Part shown: piece after piece, positions 1 through 7,729 of the stretch | Position numbering within the stretch: the first letter of the stretch is position 1 | Layout of the letters: each line of letters opens with the position of its first letter | Origin: Candidatus Epulonipiscium sp. | GTDB taxonomy: Bacteria; Bacillota; Clostridia; Lachnospirales; Defluviitaleaceae | Reading direction: 5' to 3' | Assembly (NCBI GenBank): GCA_012518815.1 | Contig: JAAYRK010000048.1 | Span: 1-40,943 of the forward strand | Length of the DNA: 40,943 bases | The notes under the pieces: model-generated | Seen by the model: the letters and a program-made list of their open reading frames with translations, nothing else | The model's database searches: none | What the model was told of the DNA's origin: nothing | Program-made: the position numbers and the translations under genes

Positions 1-2
1 AC

Positions 3-401
3 CATCCTTTTGGGATACTAAAAACTGATAATGAGTTAATTGTAAGGGATCCTATAGATTTGACCGAATATGATGAAATTGTTTGCGTTGCAGATGTTCC
101 TGAAAACAGCATTGTATATGTTTTAAAGGGAGACAAAAGTACACTATTTCAATCATCTATAGAAGTTGTAGAAGAATGTGTTAAAAATGCTCCGAAAAAG
201 TACAAGCCATATCTATTTGACTGTATTTCCAGAGCAATGTTCTTACAAGATCACTTTAAGAGTGAACTTATGAATATTCAAGAAAAACTTCAATATCAGC
301 TTGAAGGAGCCCTTTCTATAGGTGAAATAGCTTCTCTTAAAAATGGTATGATAGAAATACATAATAAATCTACAGTTTTGGGATTGATTAATACAATCTA
401 G
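3..401 (+). CDS. FIST C-terminal domain protein (5' end outside window)
   Basis: The frame is open from the first bases of the window, so this is the C-terminal ~132 residues of a longer protein; the TTG at 60 is an internal Leu codon. The visible part starts with HPFGI, continues with LIVRDPI and VPENSIVYVL, and ends with EGALSIGEIASL followed by HNKSTVLGL. Those conserved blocks are typical of the FIST_C domain, which in family members sits behind an N-terminal FIST sensor domain thought to bind small ligands such as amino acids. No membrane segment or output domain is present in the visible part. The stop codon (399-401) runs directly into a small hairpin terminator. Domain assignment is by motif recognition; the signalling role is family knowledge only. 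Confidence 0.7.
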   Translation, partial: HPFGILKTDNELIVRDPIDLTEYDEIVCVADVPENSIVYVLKGDKSTLFQSSIEVVEECVKNAPKKYKPYLFDCISRAMFLQDHFKSELMNIQEKLQYQLEGALSIGEIASLKNGMIEIHNKSTVLGLINTI

Positions 402-421
402 GGGGATAACCCCTTTTTTTA
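400..421 (+). terminator. Intrinsic terminator after FIST gene
   Basis: A short hairpin pairs GGGG (402-405) with CCCC (410-413) around an ATAA loop, with flanking A-T and G-T pairs, followed by seven T. It starts inside the stop codon of the FIST gene. Confidence 0.65.
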
Positions 422-462
422 TTGTCCAATTAAAGGAGAAAAAAGTTAAATTCTATTTTAGG

Positions 463-491
463 TTTTTTGTGAATTAATTGTGTGTTATAAT
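463..491 (+). promoter_or_regulatory. Promoter with extended -10 for the polymerase-like gene
   Basis: TATAAT at 486-491 is preceded by TG one base upstream (483-484), giving an extended -10. The -35 region 17 bp upstream is only a T-run (463-468). Transcription would start about 25 bp before the start codon at 524. Confidence 0.5.
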
Positions 492-523
492 AAATCAAAA
501 ACTAGAAGTGCATGGAGGATCAG

Positions 524-2674
524 ATGAGACAAGAAAAATTTTTACAATGGATATTAAATATTAGCATAGGGCTGATATTATTTGTTCTTCCTTTTCCAAG
601 AGGACTTTTTTTTGAGAAAGAAATAGTACCAGTTCAAATAGGAATTTTTGCAGTTTTTATTTTATGGTCTTATATTAAAATTATTAAAAAAGAAAAATTA
701 GAAATAGACAGTTTATTATTTATTTCAGTAGCCTTGCTCCCAATTTCATATATTCTTCCTTTAATTTTTGGGAAGGCAGCAAGTCATTATGGAAGCCTAA
801 TGTATATATTTAGATACTTATCCTATCTGGCAGTGTTTATAATTTTATCTGATATAACAAAAACAAAAAGGCATCTTTTAATTTGGTTAAATATCTTAGC
901 TGCTAGTGGTATAATAGCAGCATTATTGGGAATTGATGCAGGTCTTGGAGGAAATATTAATAATTTCTTTGGATTTGCTGGGTTTATTGATGAATTTGGG
1001 CGTGTATGCGGAGTACTTCAATATTCTAATAGTTTTGCAGCTTATATGGGAATGATATTCTTTTTATTAATTGCCCTTGGAGCATTAGTTGAAAAAAGAT
1101 ATCAAAAAGTAATTTATGCTGCTTTGGGAGTACTTCCTTTAACAGTTTTATACATGACTGTATCAAGAGGGGCTATTATTTTTGTCCCAGTAGTTTATAT
1201 TCTTTTAATTCTTTTAATTCCAACTAAGGAAAAACGTTTAGAGATAATGCTTTTATCTTTTCCGGCTATAGTGCTTTCATTATTTTCAGGAAAAGAACTG
1301 ACCAATATGATTCCTCAGATAATATCAAATGAAGGACAGACTTTAATATTAAAAGGATGGCTTATAGCTATAGCAGTTATTGTAGTAACATTTTTATTTG
1401 CATATTTATTATTATGTTTCCATGTTTTTCTTGCTAAGATTTCTAGTAAAACATATCAAATAATAATAGGAATACTTGCCATAACAGGGTTAGTTGGAGG
1501 GGCTGTCATATTTAAGACTGGACTTTATTTAAAAATTCTTCCAGAATTTTTGGTAATTCGTTTTAAAGAAATAGCTTCCATTACTGATATTATGTCTGGA
1601 AGAAATAATTTCTATAGAGATGGCTTTAATATGTTAAAAGACCACTGGCTTTTTGGGGCAGGTGGGAATGCATGGTTTGCTATGTATAAACAATATCAAT
1701 CCTATAATTATGGTTCTACTGAAGCACATAGTTTTCCTCTTCAACTATGGCTTGAAACAGGTCTTATTGGAATTTTAACTTTTATATTATTAATAGCAGC
1801 CTTGATAATTTTATATTTTAAAAATAGAAAATCTGAAAAAGGGATTACTATAACATTAATTTTAATGCCAGTTATAATGTTATTTGCCCACAGCACACTT
1901 GATTTTAATTTTTCATACTTTTCTCTTCCTGTAATAGCTTTTTCTATTATAGGTTGTATTAATGGTATTAAATCAAAAAAGGATATAAATTTTGCCTTAG
2001 GTCCTTGGCTTACATTGATTTTAGGAATTATTTTAATATTATTCCCCATTTCATGGAGGATCGGAAGAAATTATGCAGTTAAAGCTACAGCTACTATGGT
2101 GAAAGAAAAATTAACAGGCCAGGATGTACTGGATTCTATAGGCTATATGAAAAAGGCAATAGAATATAATGGTTGGGATTACAGTTATATCATTAGAGAA
2201 GGAGAGCCTAAAGATAAAGATTTAGTATATGATTTAGATACTTTATATAAATATTTTTATGATATATTAGAAAAAAATGATTCCCAACAAATTGCAGGTT
2301 TATTATTAGAACAAGAAAGTTATTATAACAAAGCACACGAACTAGAACCTAATAATTCGCATATTAGAATGAAACAATCAGAGTTACTATTAAAAATGGG
2401 TAGAATTGATGAGGCATTAGAAAAAGCAGAAGAGGCAGTAAGACTTAATCCTATGAATCCGATAAGGTATCAAGATATTTCACAAATATATATTAATGTA
2501 GCAGAGTTTTATATTAATCAAGGAGAAGAAGAAGTGGCTAAAGGATATTTAGAAAGAATACTAAATATCGAAAAAGATATAGAAGAAGTTAATAAAAGAG
2601 CTATTGAAGAAATAGCAATTAATGAAACAACAAAGAAAAATATAGAACGAGCAAGTCAATTATTAAAAGACTAA
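524..2674 (+). CDS. O-antigen ligase/polymerase-like membrane protein with C-terminal TPRs
   Basis: I place the start at ATG 524, 5 nt after GGAGG (514-518); the upstream ATG at 512 overlaps that SD. The 716-residue product has about a dozen hydrophobic segments over the first ~520 residues. The motif AHSFPLQLWLETGLIG in a large outside loop, following SRGAI, is the pattern of the Wzy_C/O-antigen ligase family, which joins or polymerises lipid-linked glycans at the outer face of the membrane. The last ~180 residues are soluble and contain TPR-like helices (about 590-670, with LEPNNSHIRMKQSELLLKMG and AVRLNPMNPIRY). Wzy-TPR fusions are common in Firmicutes. No other polysaccharide genes adjoin it, so the substrate (teichoic, capsular or glycoprotein glycan) cannot be inferred. 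It is a monocistronic unit between two hairpin terminators. Confidence 0.75.
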   Translation: MRQEKFLQWILNISIGLILFVLPFPRGLFFEKEIVPVQIGIFAVFILWSYIKIIKKEKLEIDSLLFISVALLPISYILPLIFGKAASHYGSLMYIFRYLSYLAVFIILSDITKTKRHLLIWLNILAASGIIAALLGIDAGLGGNINNFFGFAGFIDEFGRVCGVLQYSNSFAAYMGMIFFLLIALGALVEKRYQKVIYAALGVLPLTVLYMTVSRGAIIFVPVVYILLILLIPTKEKRLEIMLLSFPAIVLSLFSGKELTNMIPQIISNEGQTLILKGWLIAIAVIVVTFLFAYLLLCFHVFLAKISSKTYQIIIGILAITGLVGGAVIFKTGLYLKILPEFLVIRFKEIASITDIMSGRNNFYRDGFNMLKDHWLFGAGGNAWFAMYKQYQSYNYGSTEAHSFPLQLWLETGLIGILTFILLIAALIILYFKNRKSEKGITITLILMPVIMLFAHSTLDFNFSYFSLPVIAFSIIGCINGIKSKKDINFALGPWLTLILGIILILFPISWRIGRNYAVKATATMVKEKLTGQDVLDSIGYMKKAIEYNGWDYSYIIREGEPKDKDLVYDLDTLYKYFYDILEKNDSQQIAGLLLEQESYYNKAHELEPNNSHIRMKQSELLLKMGRIDEALEKAEEAVRLNPMNPIRYQDISQIYINVAEFYINQGEEEVAKGYLERILNIEKDIEEVNKRAIEEIAINETTKKNIERASQLLKD

Positions 2675-2705
2675 AGGCCATTTATCTGGCCTTTAGTTTT
2701 TGTTT
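2670..2705. terminator. Hairpin terminator, possibly bidirectional
   Basis: CTAAAGGCC (2670-2678) pairs with GGCCTTTAG (2687-2695) around an ATTTATCT loop and is followed by TTTTTG on the + strand. On the minus strand the hairpin lies at the stop of the convergent gene 2693-3109 and is followed by TCTTTT, so it may serve both. Confidence 0.75.
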
Positions 2706-3109
2706 CTTTTATAAAATTCCATTTGTTCTTTTCTGTGTTCTTGTTTTTCTTTAGTCTTATTTAAAGTTTCATCATCCATATGCTCTAAATTATGATTCAT
2801 ATATCCCTTAGTATATTCATAATTTCTTTCTAAGTTTTTAAGTTCATCATTATTGACATTTTCTCCATAAGCAATAATATCTTCAAGATGTTCTATTTGA
2901 TCTTCTCTAATTTTTTGTAGTTCTTCTGCTCTTTTAATTTGTTCCTCTGATGCAATATCCGAATGCTGTTCAAGATGGCGCTCAGTTCTAGTATGAGCTT
3001 CGACCAAGTTTTCTAATTGTTCAAGTCTTCTTTTATTTTCATTACAAGTTTGATCCATACCACTTCGATTTTTTAATTCCTGGTTTTCTCTTGGATTGCT
3101 GTGAAACAT
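2693..3109 (-). CDS. Small charged coiled-coil protein, unknown function
   Basis: The best start is the ATG at 3109-3107, preceded by AAGGAGG (3117-3123) at a 7-nt spacing, giving 138 residues. The frame stays open upstream, but that stretch is hydrophobic, AT-biased and lacks a ribosome site. The product is soluble and very rich in Glu, Lys, Asn and His, with long heptad-like helices such as RRLEQLENLVEAHTRTERHL and KIREDQIEHLEDIIAYG. There is no signal peptide or recognised domain. It lies divergent from fabT with ~217 bp between the starts, and shares a terminator region with the upstream membrane gene. I do not recognise a family. A sporulation-linked or structural coiled coil is possible but unsupported. 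Confidence 0.6.
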   Translation of the reverse strand: MFHSNPRENQELKNRSGMDQTCNENKRRLEQLENLVEAHTRTERHLEQHSDIASEEQIKRAEELQKIREDQIEHLEDIIAYGENVNNDELKNLERNYEYTKGYMNHNLEHMDDETLNKTKEKQEHRKEQMEFYKRNKN

Positions 3110-3249
3110 AAATAAGCCTCCTTTATGATAAGCTAGTAATATTTTTTCACAAAGAGTAAAAAATAATTCAATTAAACTTTGGAATAAATTTTTTAGAAAA
3201 AGGAACGATATTGTAGAAAGTTTTAATAGCTTTACACTATAATTTTTTA

Positions 3250-3278
3250 TTGACAAAAATAATTTTTTTATATATACT
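3250..3278 (+). promoter_or_regulatory. fab operon promoter
   Basis: TTGACA (3250-3255), a 17-bp spacer, then TATACT (3273-3278): the best consensus promoter in the window. The last T of the -10 is also the first base of the upstream FabT-type palindrome, so repressor binding would cover the -10 and start site. Confidence 0.8.
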
Positions 3279-3306
3279 TTGATTATCAAAATATTTGAGT
3301 GTCAAA
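3278..3306 (+). promoter_or_regulatory. Two tandem FabT operators
   Basis: Two 13-bp palindromes, TTTGATTATCAAA (3278-3290) and TTTGAGTGTCAAA (3294-3306), share the form TTTGA-N3-TCAAA and repeat with a 16-bp period. The first matches the FabT box known from streptococci and lactococci. They cover the -10, start site and initial transcribed region directly ahead of fabT, which implies feedback repression of the whole operon by FabT with acyl-ACP as corepressor (family knowledge). Confidence 0.8.
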
Positions 3307-3326
3307 AATACTTGAGGTGATACAAA

Positions 3327-3779
3327 ATGACAAAATTAGTAAACGTATTAAATCATCTGATGGTAGATATATTTAACGATATCCTGACAATTGAAGAGAC
3401 ATCTTTAAAAAAAGGTATGTTTAGTGATTTATCTGTAAAAGAAATGCATACCATTGAGGCTATCGGAATGTATCATCCAAGAACTATGTCTGAAGTAGCA
3501 CAGGATCTAAAAATTACTGTAGGTACCTTAACCACTGCTATTAATAGATTGGTTAAGAAAGGATATGTGGAGAGAAATAGGATTGAGGATGATAGGAGAA
3601 TAGTCCAAATCCAACTCACTAAAAAAGGAAAATTGGCTTACAGGATTCATGAAAAATTTCATACAGATATGATTAAAGCTATGTTAGATGGTCTAGAAAC
3701 AGAAGAAGAAGATATTTTAGTAAAATCACTTAGCCAATTAAGCAAGTACTTAAAAGATAAATATAAGCTTAATAAATAG
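3327..3779 (+). CDS. fabT: MarR-family fatty acid synthesis repressor FabT
   Basis: This 150-residue MarR protein has a winged helix-turn-helix at about 50-110: PRTMSEVAQDLKI, TVGTLTTAINRLVKKGYVER, then the DDRR wing. The ATG follows GAGGTGA at a normal distance. Being first in a complete FAS II operon, directly behind two TTTGA-N3-TCAAA palindromes, identifies it as FabT rather than a generic MarR. In streptococci FabT represses its own operon, and long-chain acyl-ACP strengthens the repression; that mechanism is transferred here by homology and context. fabH begins 12 nt after its stop, with an SD overlapping the stop region. Confidence 0.88.
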   Translation: MTKLVNVLNHLMVDIFNDILTIEETSLKKGMFSDLSVKEMHTIEAIGMYHPRTMSEVAQDLKITVGTLTTAINRLVKKGYVERNRIEDDRRIVQIQLTKKGKLAYRIHEKFHTDMIKAMLDGLETEEEDILVKSLSQLSKYLKDKYKLNK

Positions 3780-3791
3780 AGGAGTTCAAAA

Positions 3792-4769
3792 ATGTATGAA
3801 GTTCAAATTATGGGAACGGGAAGTTTTGTTCCAGAGCAAATAATTAAAAATGATTGTTTATCTAACTTTGTAGATACAAATGATGAATGGATTTCTAGCA
3901 GGACAGGTATTAAAGAAAGAAGAATATCATCGGGAGAAAACACATCAGATTTAGCCATTGGAGCAGCTAAGGAAGCTATTGAAGATGCGAATATAACAGC
4001 AGATGAAATAGATTTAATAGTTGTTGCAACTACTACTCCAGATTTTTTTATGCCTTCTACTGCTTGCTTAGTACAAAAAGGAATAGAAGCTTATAATGCC
4101 ACGTGCTTTGATATTTCCGCAGCTTGTACTGGATTTATATATGCCCTTAATGTAGGATTTCAATTTGTTCGTTCAGGACAAAGTAAAACAGCATTGATTA
4201 TTGGTGCAGATACCAACTCCAAAATTATTGACTGGTCTGACAGGAATACTTGTGTACTTTTTGGAGATGGGGCAGGAGCTGTGGTTTTAAGAAGAAGTGA
4301 TGAAAAAGGAATTATTCATATTGATACAGGCTCTGATGGCAGAGGAGACGAATTATTATTTTGCCCAGGAGTTAATGTGAAGAATCCTTTTGTAGAAGAA
4401 CTAGATGAAAAAAAGCAGTTTATGCATATGAATGGAAAAGAGGTTTTTCGTTTTTCTACTACTGTAGTTCCACAGACTATTGAAAAATTATTAAAGAAAA
4501 GCTCTTATTCAATAGATGATATTAAGTATTTTCTTCTCCATCAAGCTAATGCCCGCATAATGGAGGCAGTAGCAAAAAAAATGAATATAGATACTAAGAA
4601 GTTTTATAAGAACATTCATAATTATGGTAATACAAGTGCTGGGACTATCCCCATTGCATTAAATGAGATGGATAAGGGGGGATTATTAAAGAAAAAAGAT
4701 TTATTAGTTTTAGCAGGTTTTGGTGGAGGCTTAACTTGGGGTTCAGCCCTAGTTCAATGGAATAAATAA
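3792..4769 (+). CDS. fabH: Beta-ketoacyl-ACP synthase III
   Basis: FabH condenses acetyl-CoA (or a branched primer) with malonyl-ACP to begin fatty acid synthesis. The 325-residue length is normal. The catalytic triad is visible: Cys112 in DISAACTGF, His250 in LLHQANARI and Asn280 in NYGNTSAGT. FGDGAGAVVL and the C-terminal FGGGLTWGSAL are also family hallmarks. The SD GAGGAG lies just ahead of the ATG. It is the second gene of the operon, between the repressor and acpP. Primer preference (straight or branched) cannot be read from the sequence. Confidence 0.95.
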   Translation: MYEVQIMGTGSFVPEQIIKNDCLSNFVDTNDEWISSRTGIKERRISSGENTSDLAIGAAKEAIEDANITADEIDLIVVATTTPDFFMPSTACLVQKGIEAYNATCFDISAACTGFIYALNVGFQFVRSGQSKTALIIGADTNSKIIDWSDRNTCVLFGDGAGAVVLRRSDEKGIIHIDTGSDGRGDELLFCPGVNVKNPFVEELDEKKQFMHMNGKEVFRFSTTVVPQTIEKLLKKSSYSIDDIKYFLLHQANARIMEAVAKKMNIDTKKFYKNIHNYGNTSAGTIPIALNEMDKGGLLKKKDLLVLAGFGGGLTWGSALVQWNK

Positions 4770-4788
4770 AAATTAGGAGGAATTAAAA

Positions 4789-5019
4789 ATGATATTTGAA
4801 AAAATACAAGATGTTATTGCAGAACAATTAAGCGTAGATAAGAGTGAGATTAAACTTGAGTCCAGTTTTCAAGAGGATTTACAAGCGGATTCATTAGACT
4901 TATTCCAAATAGTTATGGCTTTAGAAGAAGAATTTGAATTGGAAATACCCAATGAAGATATGGAAAGCATTAAAACAGTAAAAGATGCCGTAGATTATAT
5001 CCAATCCAAACAAGCATAG
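4789..5019 (+). CDS. acpP: Acyl carrier protein
   Basis: This 76-residue acidic helical protein carries the phosphopantetheine site [16 protein letters not shown], with the attachment residue at Ser35. It shuttles all FAS II intermediates, and in FabT-regulated organisms acyl-ACP is also the corepressor. The SD AGGAGG is strong. The motif reads DSLDLFQ rather than the commoner DSLDxVE, a mild variant. A hairpin with a short T-run follows 4 nt after the stop, before fabK, and may lower transcription of the rest of the operon relative to acpP. Confidence 0.95.
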   Translation: MIFEKIQDVIAEQLSVDKSEIKLESSFQEDLQADSLDLFQIVMALEEEFELEIPNEDMESIKTVKDAVDYIQSKQA

Positions 5020-5022
5020 AAG

Positions 5023-5051
5023 GTCAGATGAATCCATCTGACTTTTCTTCT
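5023..5051 (+). terminator. Weak intra-operon hairpin between acpP and fabK
   Basis: GTCAGATG (5023-5030) pairs perfectly with CATCTGAC (5035-5042) around AATC, followed by TTTTCTTCT. This is terminator-like but with a short T-run, so partial read-through or 3'-end protection of an acpP transcript is plausible. fabK has its own SD 10 nt further on. Confidence 0.55.
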
Positions 5052-5066
5052 AGGAGGTAATAACAT

Positions 5067-5999
5067 ATGAATAGTTTTTGGAAAGAAATAGGCATTAATT
5101 ATCCTATTATTCAAGGGGGTATGGCTTGGGTTGCTGAACATAGTTTAGCTTCTGCTGTTTCAAATGGAGGGGGCCTTGGTATAATTGCAGCAGCTAATGC
5201 ACCTGTTTCTTATGTAAGAGATGAAATAAGAAAAACAAAAGCATTGACGGATAAACCTTTTGGTGTAAATGTAATGCTTCTTAGTGATAATGTAGATGAA
5301 ATAGCAAGGCTGGTTTGTGAAGAAGGTGTAAAGGTTGTTACAACAGGCGCAGGAGATCCCAGCAAATATATGGACATGTGGAAAGAACACAAAATTAAAG
5401 TAATTCCTGTGGTTCCTTCTGTAGCACTCGCAAAAAGAATGGAAAGAAGCGGTGCTGATGCGGTTATTGCTGAAGGCTGTGAAGCTGGAGGGCATGTTGG
5501 AGAATTAACTACGATGGCTTTAATTCCTCAAGTGGTAGATGCCATTAAGATTCCTGTTATTGCTGCTGGAGGCATAGGAGACGGAAGAGGTATTGCAGCT
5601 GCTTTTATGTTGGGAGCACTAGGAGTGCAAGTTGGAACCAGGTTTTTAGTTGCTAAAGAATGCACTATCCATCCAGCATATAAAGAAAGAGTATTAAAGG
5701 CTAAGGATATAGATACAGTAGTAACAGGAAGGCCTACAGGACATCCCGTAAGAATTCTTAAAAACCGTTTAGCTAGAGAACTTCTTAAGTTAGAAAAGAC
5801 AGCAGCTCCCATAGAGCAATATGAAGAATTAGGGCAAGGAGCTCTTGCTAAGGCAGTTAAAGAAGGGGATATGGACATGGGTTCTATTATGGCTGGACAA
5901 ATTGCAGGAATGATTATAAAAGAACAGACTTGTTCTGAAATTATAGAAGAAATGTTTGATGAATTTAAAGAGTTGATGAATAAAAACATTGAAATTTAA
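5067..5999 (+). CDS. fabK: Enoyl-ACP reductase II (FMN)
   Basis: FabK reduces enoyl-ACP with NAD(P)H through FMN, the last step of each elongation cycle, and replaces FabI. The 310 residues form a nitronate-monooxygenase-like TIM barrel: IQGGMAWV at the N-terminus, PFGVNVML, GAGDPSKY, EGCEAGGHVG (around the usual active-site His), then AAGGIGDGRGIAAAFMLGA and VGTRFL, which bind FMN phosphate. The SD AGGAGG precedes the ATG. Membership of the fab operon separates it from stand-alone nitronate monooxygenases. No fabI or fabL occurs in the window; FabK enzymes are characteristically insensitive to triclosan (family knowledge). Confidence 0.93.
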   Translation: MNSFWKEIGINYPIIQGGMAWVAEHSLASAVSNGGGLGIIAAANAPVSYVRDEIRKTKALTDKPFGVNVMLLSDNVDEIARLVCEEGVKVVTTGAGDPSKYMDMWKEHKIKVIPVVPSVALAKRMERSGADAVIAEGCEAGGHVGELTTMALIPQVVDAIKIPVIAAGGIGDGRGIAAAFMLGALGVQVGTRFLVAKECTIHPAYKERVLKAKDIDTVVTGRPTGHPVRILKNRLARELLKLEKTAAPIEQYEELGQGALAKAVKEGDMDMGSIMAGQIAGMIIKEQTCSEIIEEMFDEFKELMNKNIEI

Positions 6000-6038
6000 T
6001 ACAAGTATAGAGATTATAGGACATTATGGAGGTAGATA

Positions 6039-6962
6039 ATGAAAACTGCTTTTTTATTTGCAGGTCAAGGTTCTCAGTATGTTGGTATGGGAAGAAACCT
6101 AGCTAATCAGATAAAAGAATCTATGGATATATTTGAGAAGGCACAAGAAGTCTTGGATTTTGATATTAAAGAATTGTGCTTTCAAGACGAAAGTAGAAGA
6201 TTAAATCAAACTCAATATACTCAACCAGCTATTTTAACAGTAAGCATAGCTGCTTTTGAGGCAATTAAAAATCATATTAAGCCAGATCTTGTTGCGGGTT
6301 TAAGTTTAGGAGAATATTCTGCACTGGTAGCAAGTGGAGCTCTTGATTTTAAAGATGCAGTAAGCTTAGTTAGAAAAAGGGGACAGTTTATGGAAGAAGC
6401 AGTCCCAGAAGGTATAGGTGGAATGAGGGCAGTTCTTGGACTTTCAATAGAAGAAGTAAATTCTGTTCTTGCTACAATCCAGAATGGCATTGTGGAAGTT
6501 GCAAATTATAATTGTCCAGGACAGATTGTAATAGCTGGAGAAATAGATGCTTTAGATTTAGCAGAAGAAAAATTAAAAGAAGCAGGAGCGAAAAGAATAT
6601 TATCCCTATCAGTAAGTGGACCTTTCCATACTTCAATGCTTAAAGGTGCCGCTAAAAAGCTAGAAAAAGAGTTAGAAAAAATAAATTTTAAAGAACCCTT
6701 AATACCTGTAATTAGTAATGTGGGTGCTAAATATATAGAAATAAAAGAAATAAAAGATACATTAAAAAGGCAAGTAATGAGTTCTGTTTATTGGGAACAA
6801 AGCATCAATAAGATGTTAGAAAACGGTATAGATACTTTTGTAGAATTAGGGCCAGGAAAAGTTTTATCTGGCTTTATAAAGAAAATAAACCGCAGTGTTA
6901 CAGTTTGTAATATTGAAGATATGCAGTCACTAGAAAAAACATTAGATATTTTGGGGAGGTAA
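6039..6962 (+). CDS. fabD: Malonyl-CoA:ACP transacylase
   Basis: FabD transfers malonyl from CoA to ACP. The 307-residue protein starts with FAGQGSQYVGMG. It carries the nucleophile elbow GLSLGEYSAL with Ser89, and the catalytic His197 in SGPFHTSML. VELGPGKVLSGFIKK near the C-terminus is also conserved. The start follows GGAGG. Only 2 nt separate its stop from the ATG of fabG, and the fabG SD (GGGGAGG) lies within the end of fabD, so the two are probably translationally coupled. Confidence 0.95.
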   Translation: MKTAFLFAGQGSQYVGMGRNLANQIKESMDIFEKAQEVLDFDIKELCFQDESRRLNQTQYTQPAILTVSIAAFEAIKNHIKPDLVAGLSLGEYSALVASGALDFKDAVSLVRKRGQFMEEAVPEGIGGMRAVLGLSIEEVNSVLATIQNGIVEVANYNCPGQIVIAGEIDALDLAEEKLKEAGAKRILSLSVSGPFHTSMLKGAAKKLEKELEKINFKEPLIPVISNVGAKYIEIKEIKDTLKRQVMSSVYWEQSINKMLENGIDTFVELGPGKVLSGFIKKINRSVTVCNIEDMQSLEKTLDILGR

Positions 6963-6964
6963 TT

Positions 6965-7714
6965 ATGAGTACTTTAAAAACTGCTGTTATAACTGGAGGA
7001 AGCAGAGGAATAGGAAAAGAAATTGCCCTAAGACTAGCGGAAAAAGGAAATAACATTGTATTTAGCTATATAAGTAATGAAGAGGCTGCTAAAAAGACTT
7101 TAGAAGAAATAGAATCTAAAGGAGTTAAGGCATTAGCATTTAAGGCAGATGTAAGCTCCTATGAAGAATGTCAAAAGCTAATGGAAACTACAGTAAATCA
7201 AATGGGCTCTATAGATATATTGGTTAATAATGCAGGAATCATCAAAGATAATTTAATTATGAGGATGAAAGAAGAAGAATTTGATGATGTAATCAGAGTT
7301 AATTTAAAAGGAGTATTTAATTGTATAAAGCATGTTAGCAAAATAATGTTAAAACAAAGAAGCGGCAGAATTATTAATATATCTTCTATCATAGGCCTTA
7401 TTGGAAACATAGGACAAATCAATTATGCAGCAGCCAAAGCAGGTCTTCATGGAATGACTAAATCTGCTGCAAAAGAACTTGCATCAAGAGGTATTACAGT
7501 AAATGCGATTGCACCAGGATTTATTGAAAGTGATATGACTAGCACATTAGCTGATAAATATAAAGAAGCAATAATAAAAGCTATTCCCTTAGGCAGGATA
7601 GGTAAGGCAAAAGAGGTTTCTGAACTTGTATGCTTTTTAGCATCAGAAGAAGCTTCCTATATTACAGGACAGATTATTTGTGTGGATGGTGGAATGGCTA
7701 TGGGCAGTATTTAG
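6965..7714 (+). CDS. fabG: 3-oxoacyl-ACP reductase
   Basis: FabG is an NADPH-dependent short-chain dehydrogenase reducing 3-ketoacyl-ACP. The 249 residues carry the Rossmann signature TGGSRGIGKE, NNAGI, and the catalytic set Ser141, Tyr154 and Lys158 (YAAAK). GGMAMG closes the C-terminus, as in FabG. It is tightly coupled to fabD upstream (2 nt), and fabF follows after 15 nt with its own GGGAGG. In this operon position the FabG assignment is secure although SDR proteins are otherwise promiscuous. Confidence 0.95.
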   Translation: MSTLKTAVITGGSRGIGKEIALRLAEKGNNIVFSYISNEEAAKKTLEEIESKGVKALAFKADVSSYEECQKLMETTVNQMGSIDILVNNAGIIKDNLIMRMKEEEFDDVIRVNLKGVFNCIKHVSKIMLKQRSGRIINISSIIGLIGNIGQINYAAAKAGLHGMTKSAAKELASRGITVNAIAPGFIESDMTSTLADKYKEAIIKAIPLGRIGKAKEVSELVCFLASEEASYITGQIICVDGGMAMGSI

Positions 7715-7729
7715 AATGGGAGGGAAATT

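Noticed and set aside
5528-5989. 153-residue minus-strand frame inside fabK
   Set aside because: It is a shadow frame: no ribosome site, biased composition and complete overlap with a well-conserved gene.
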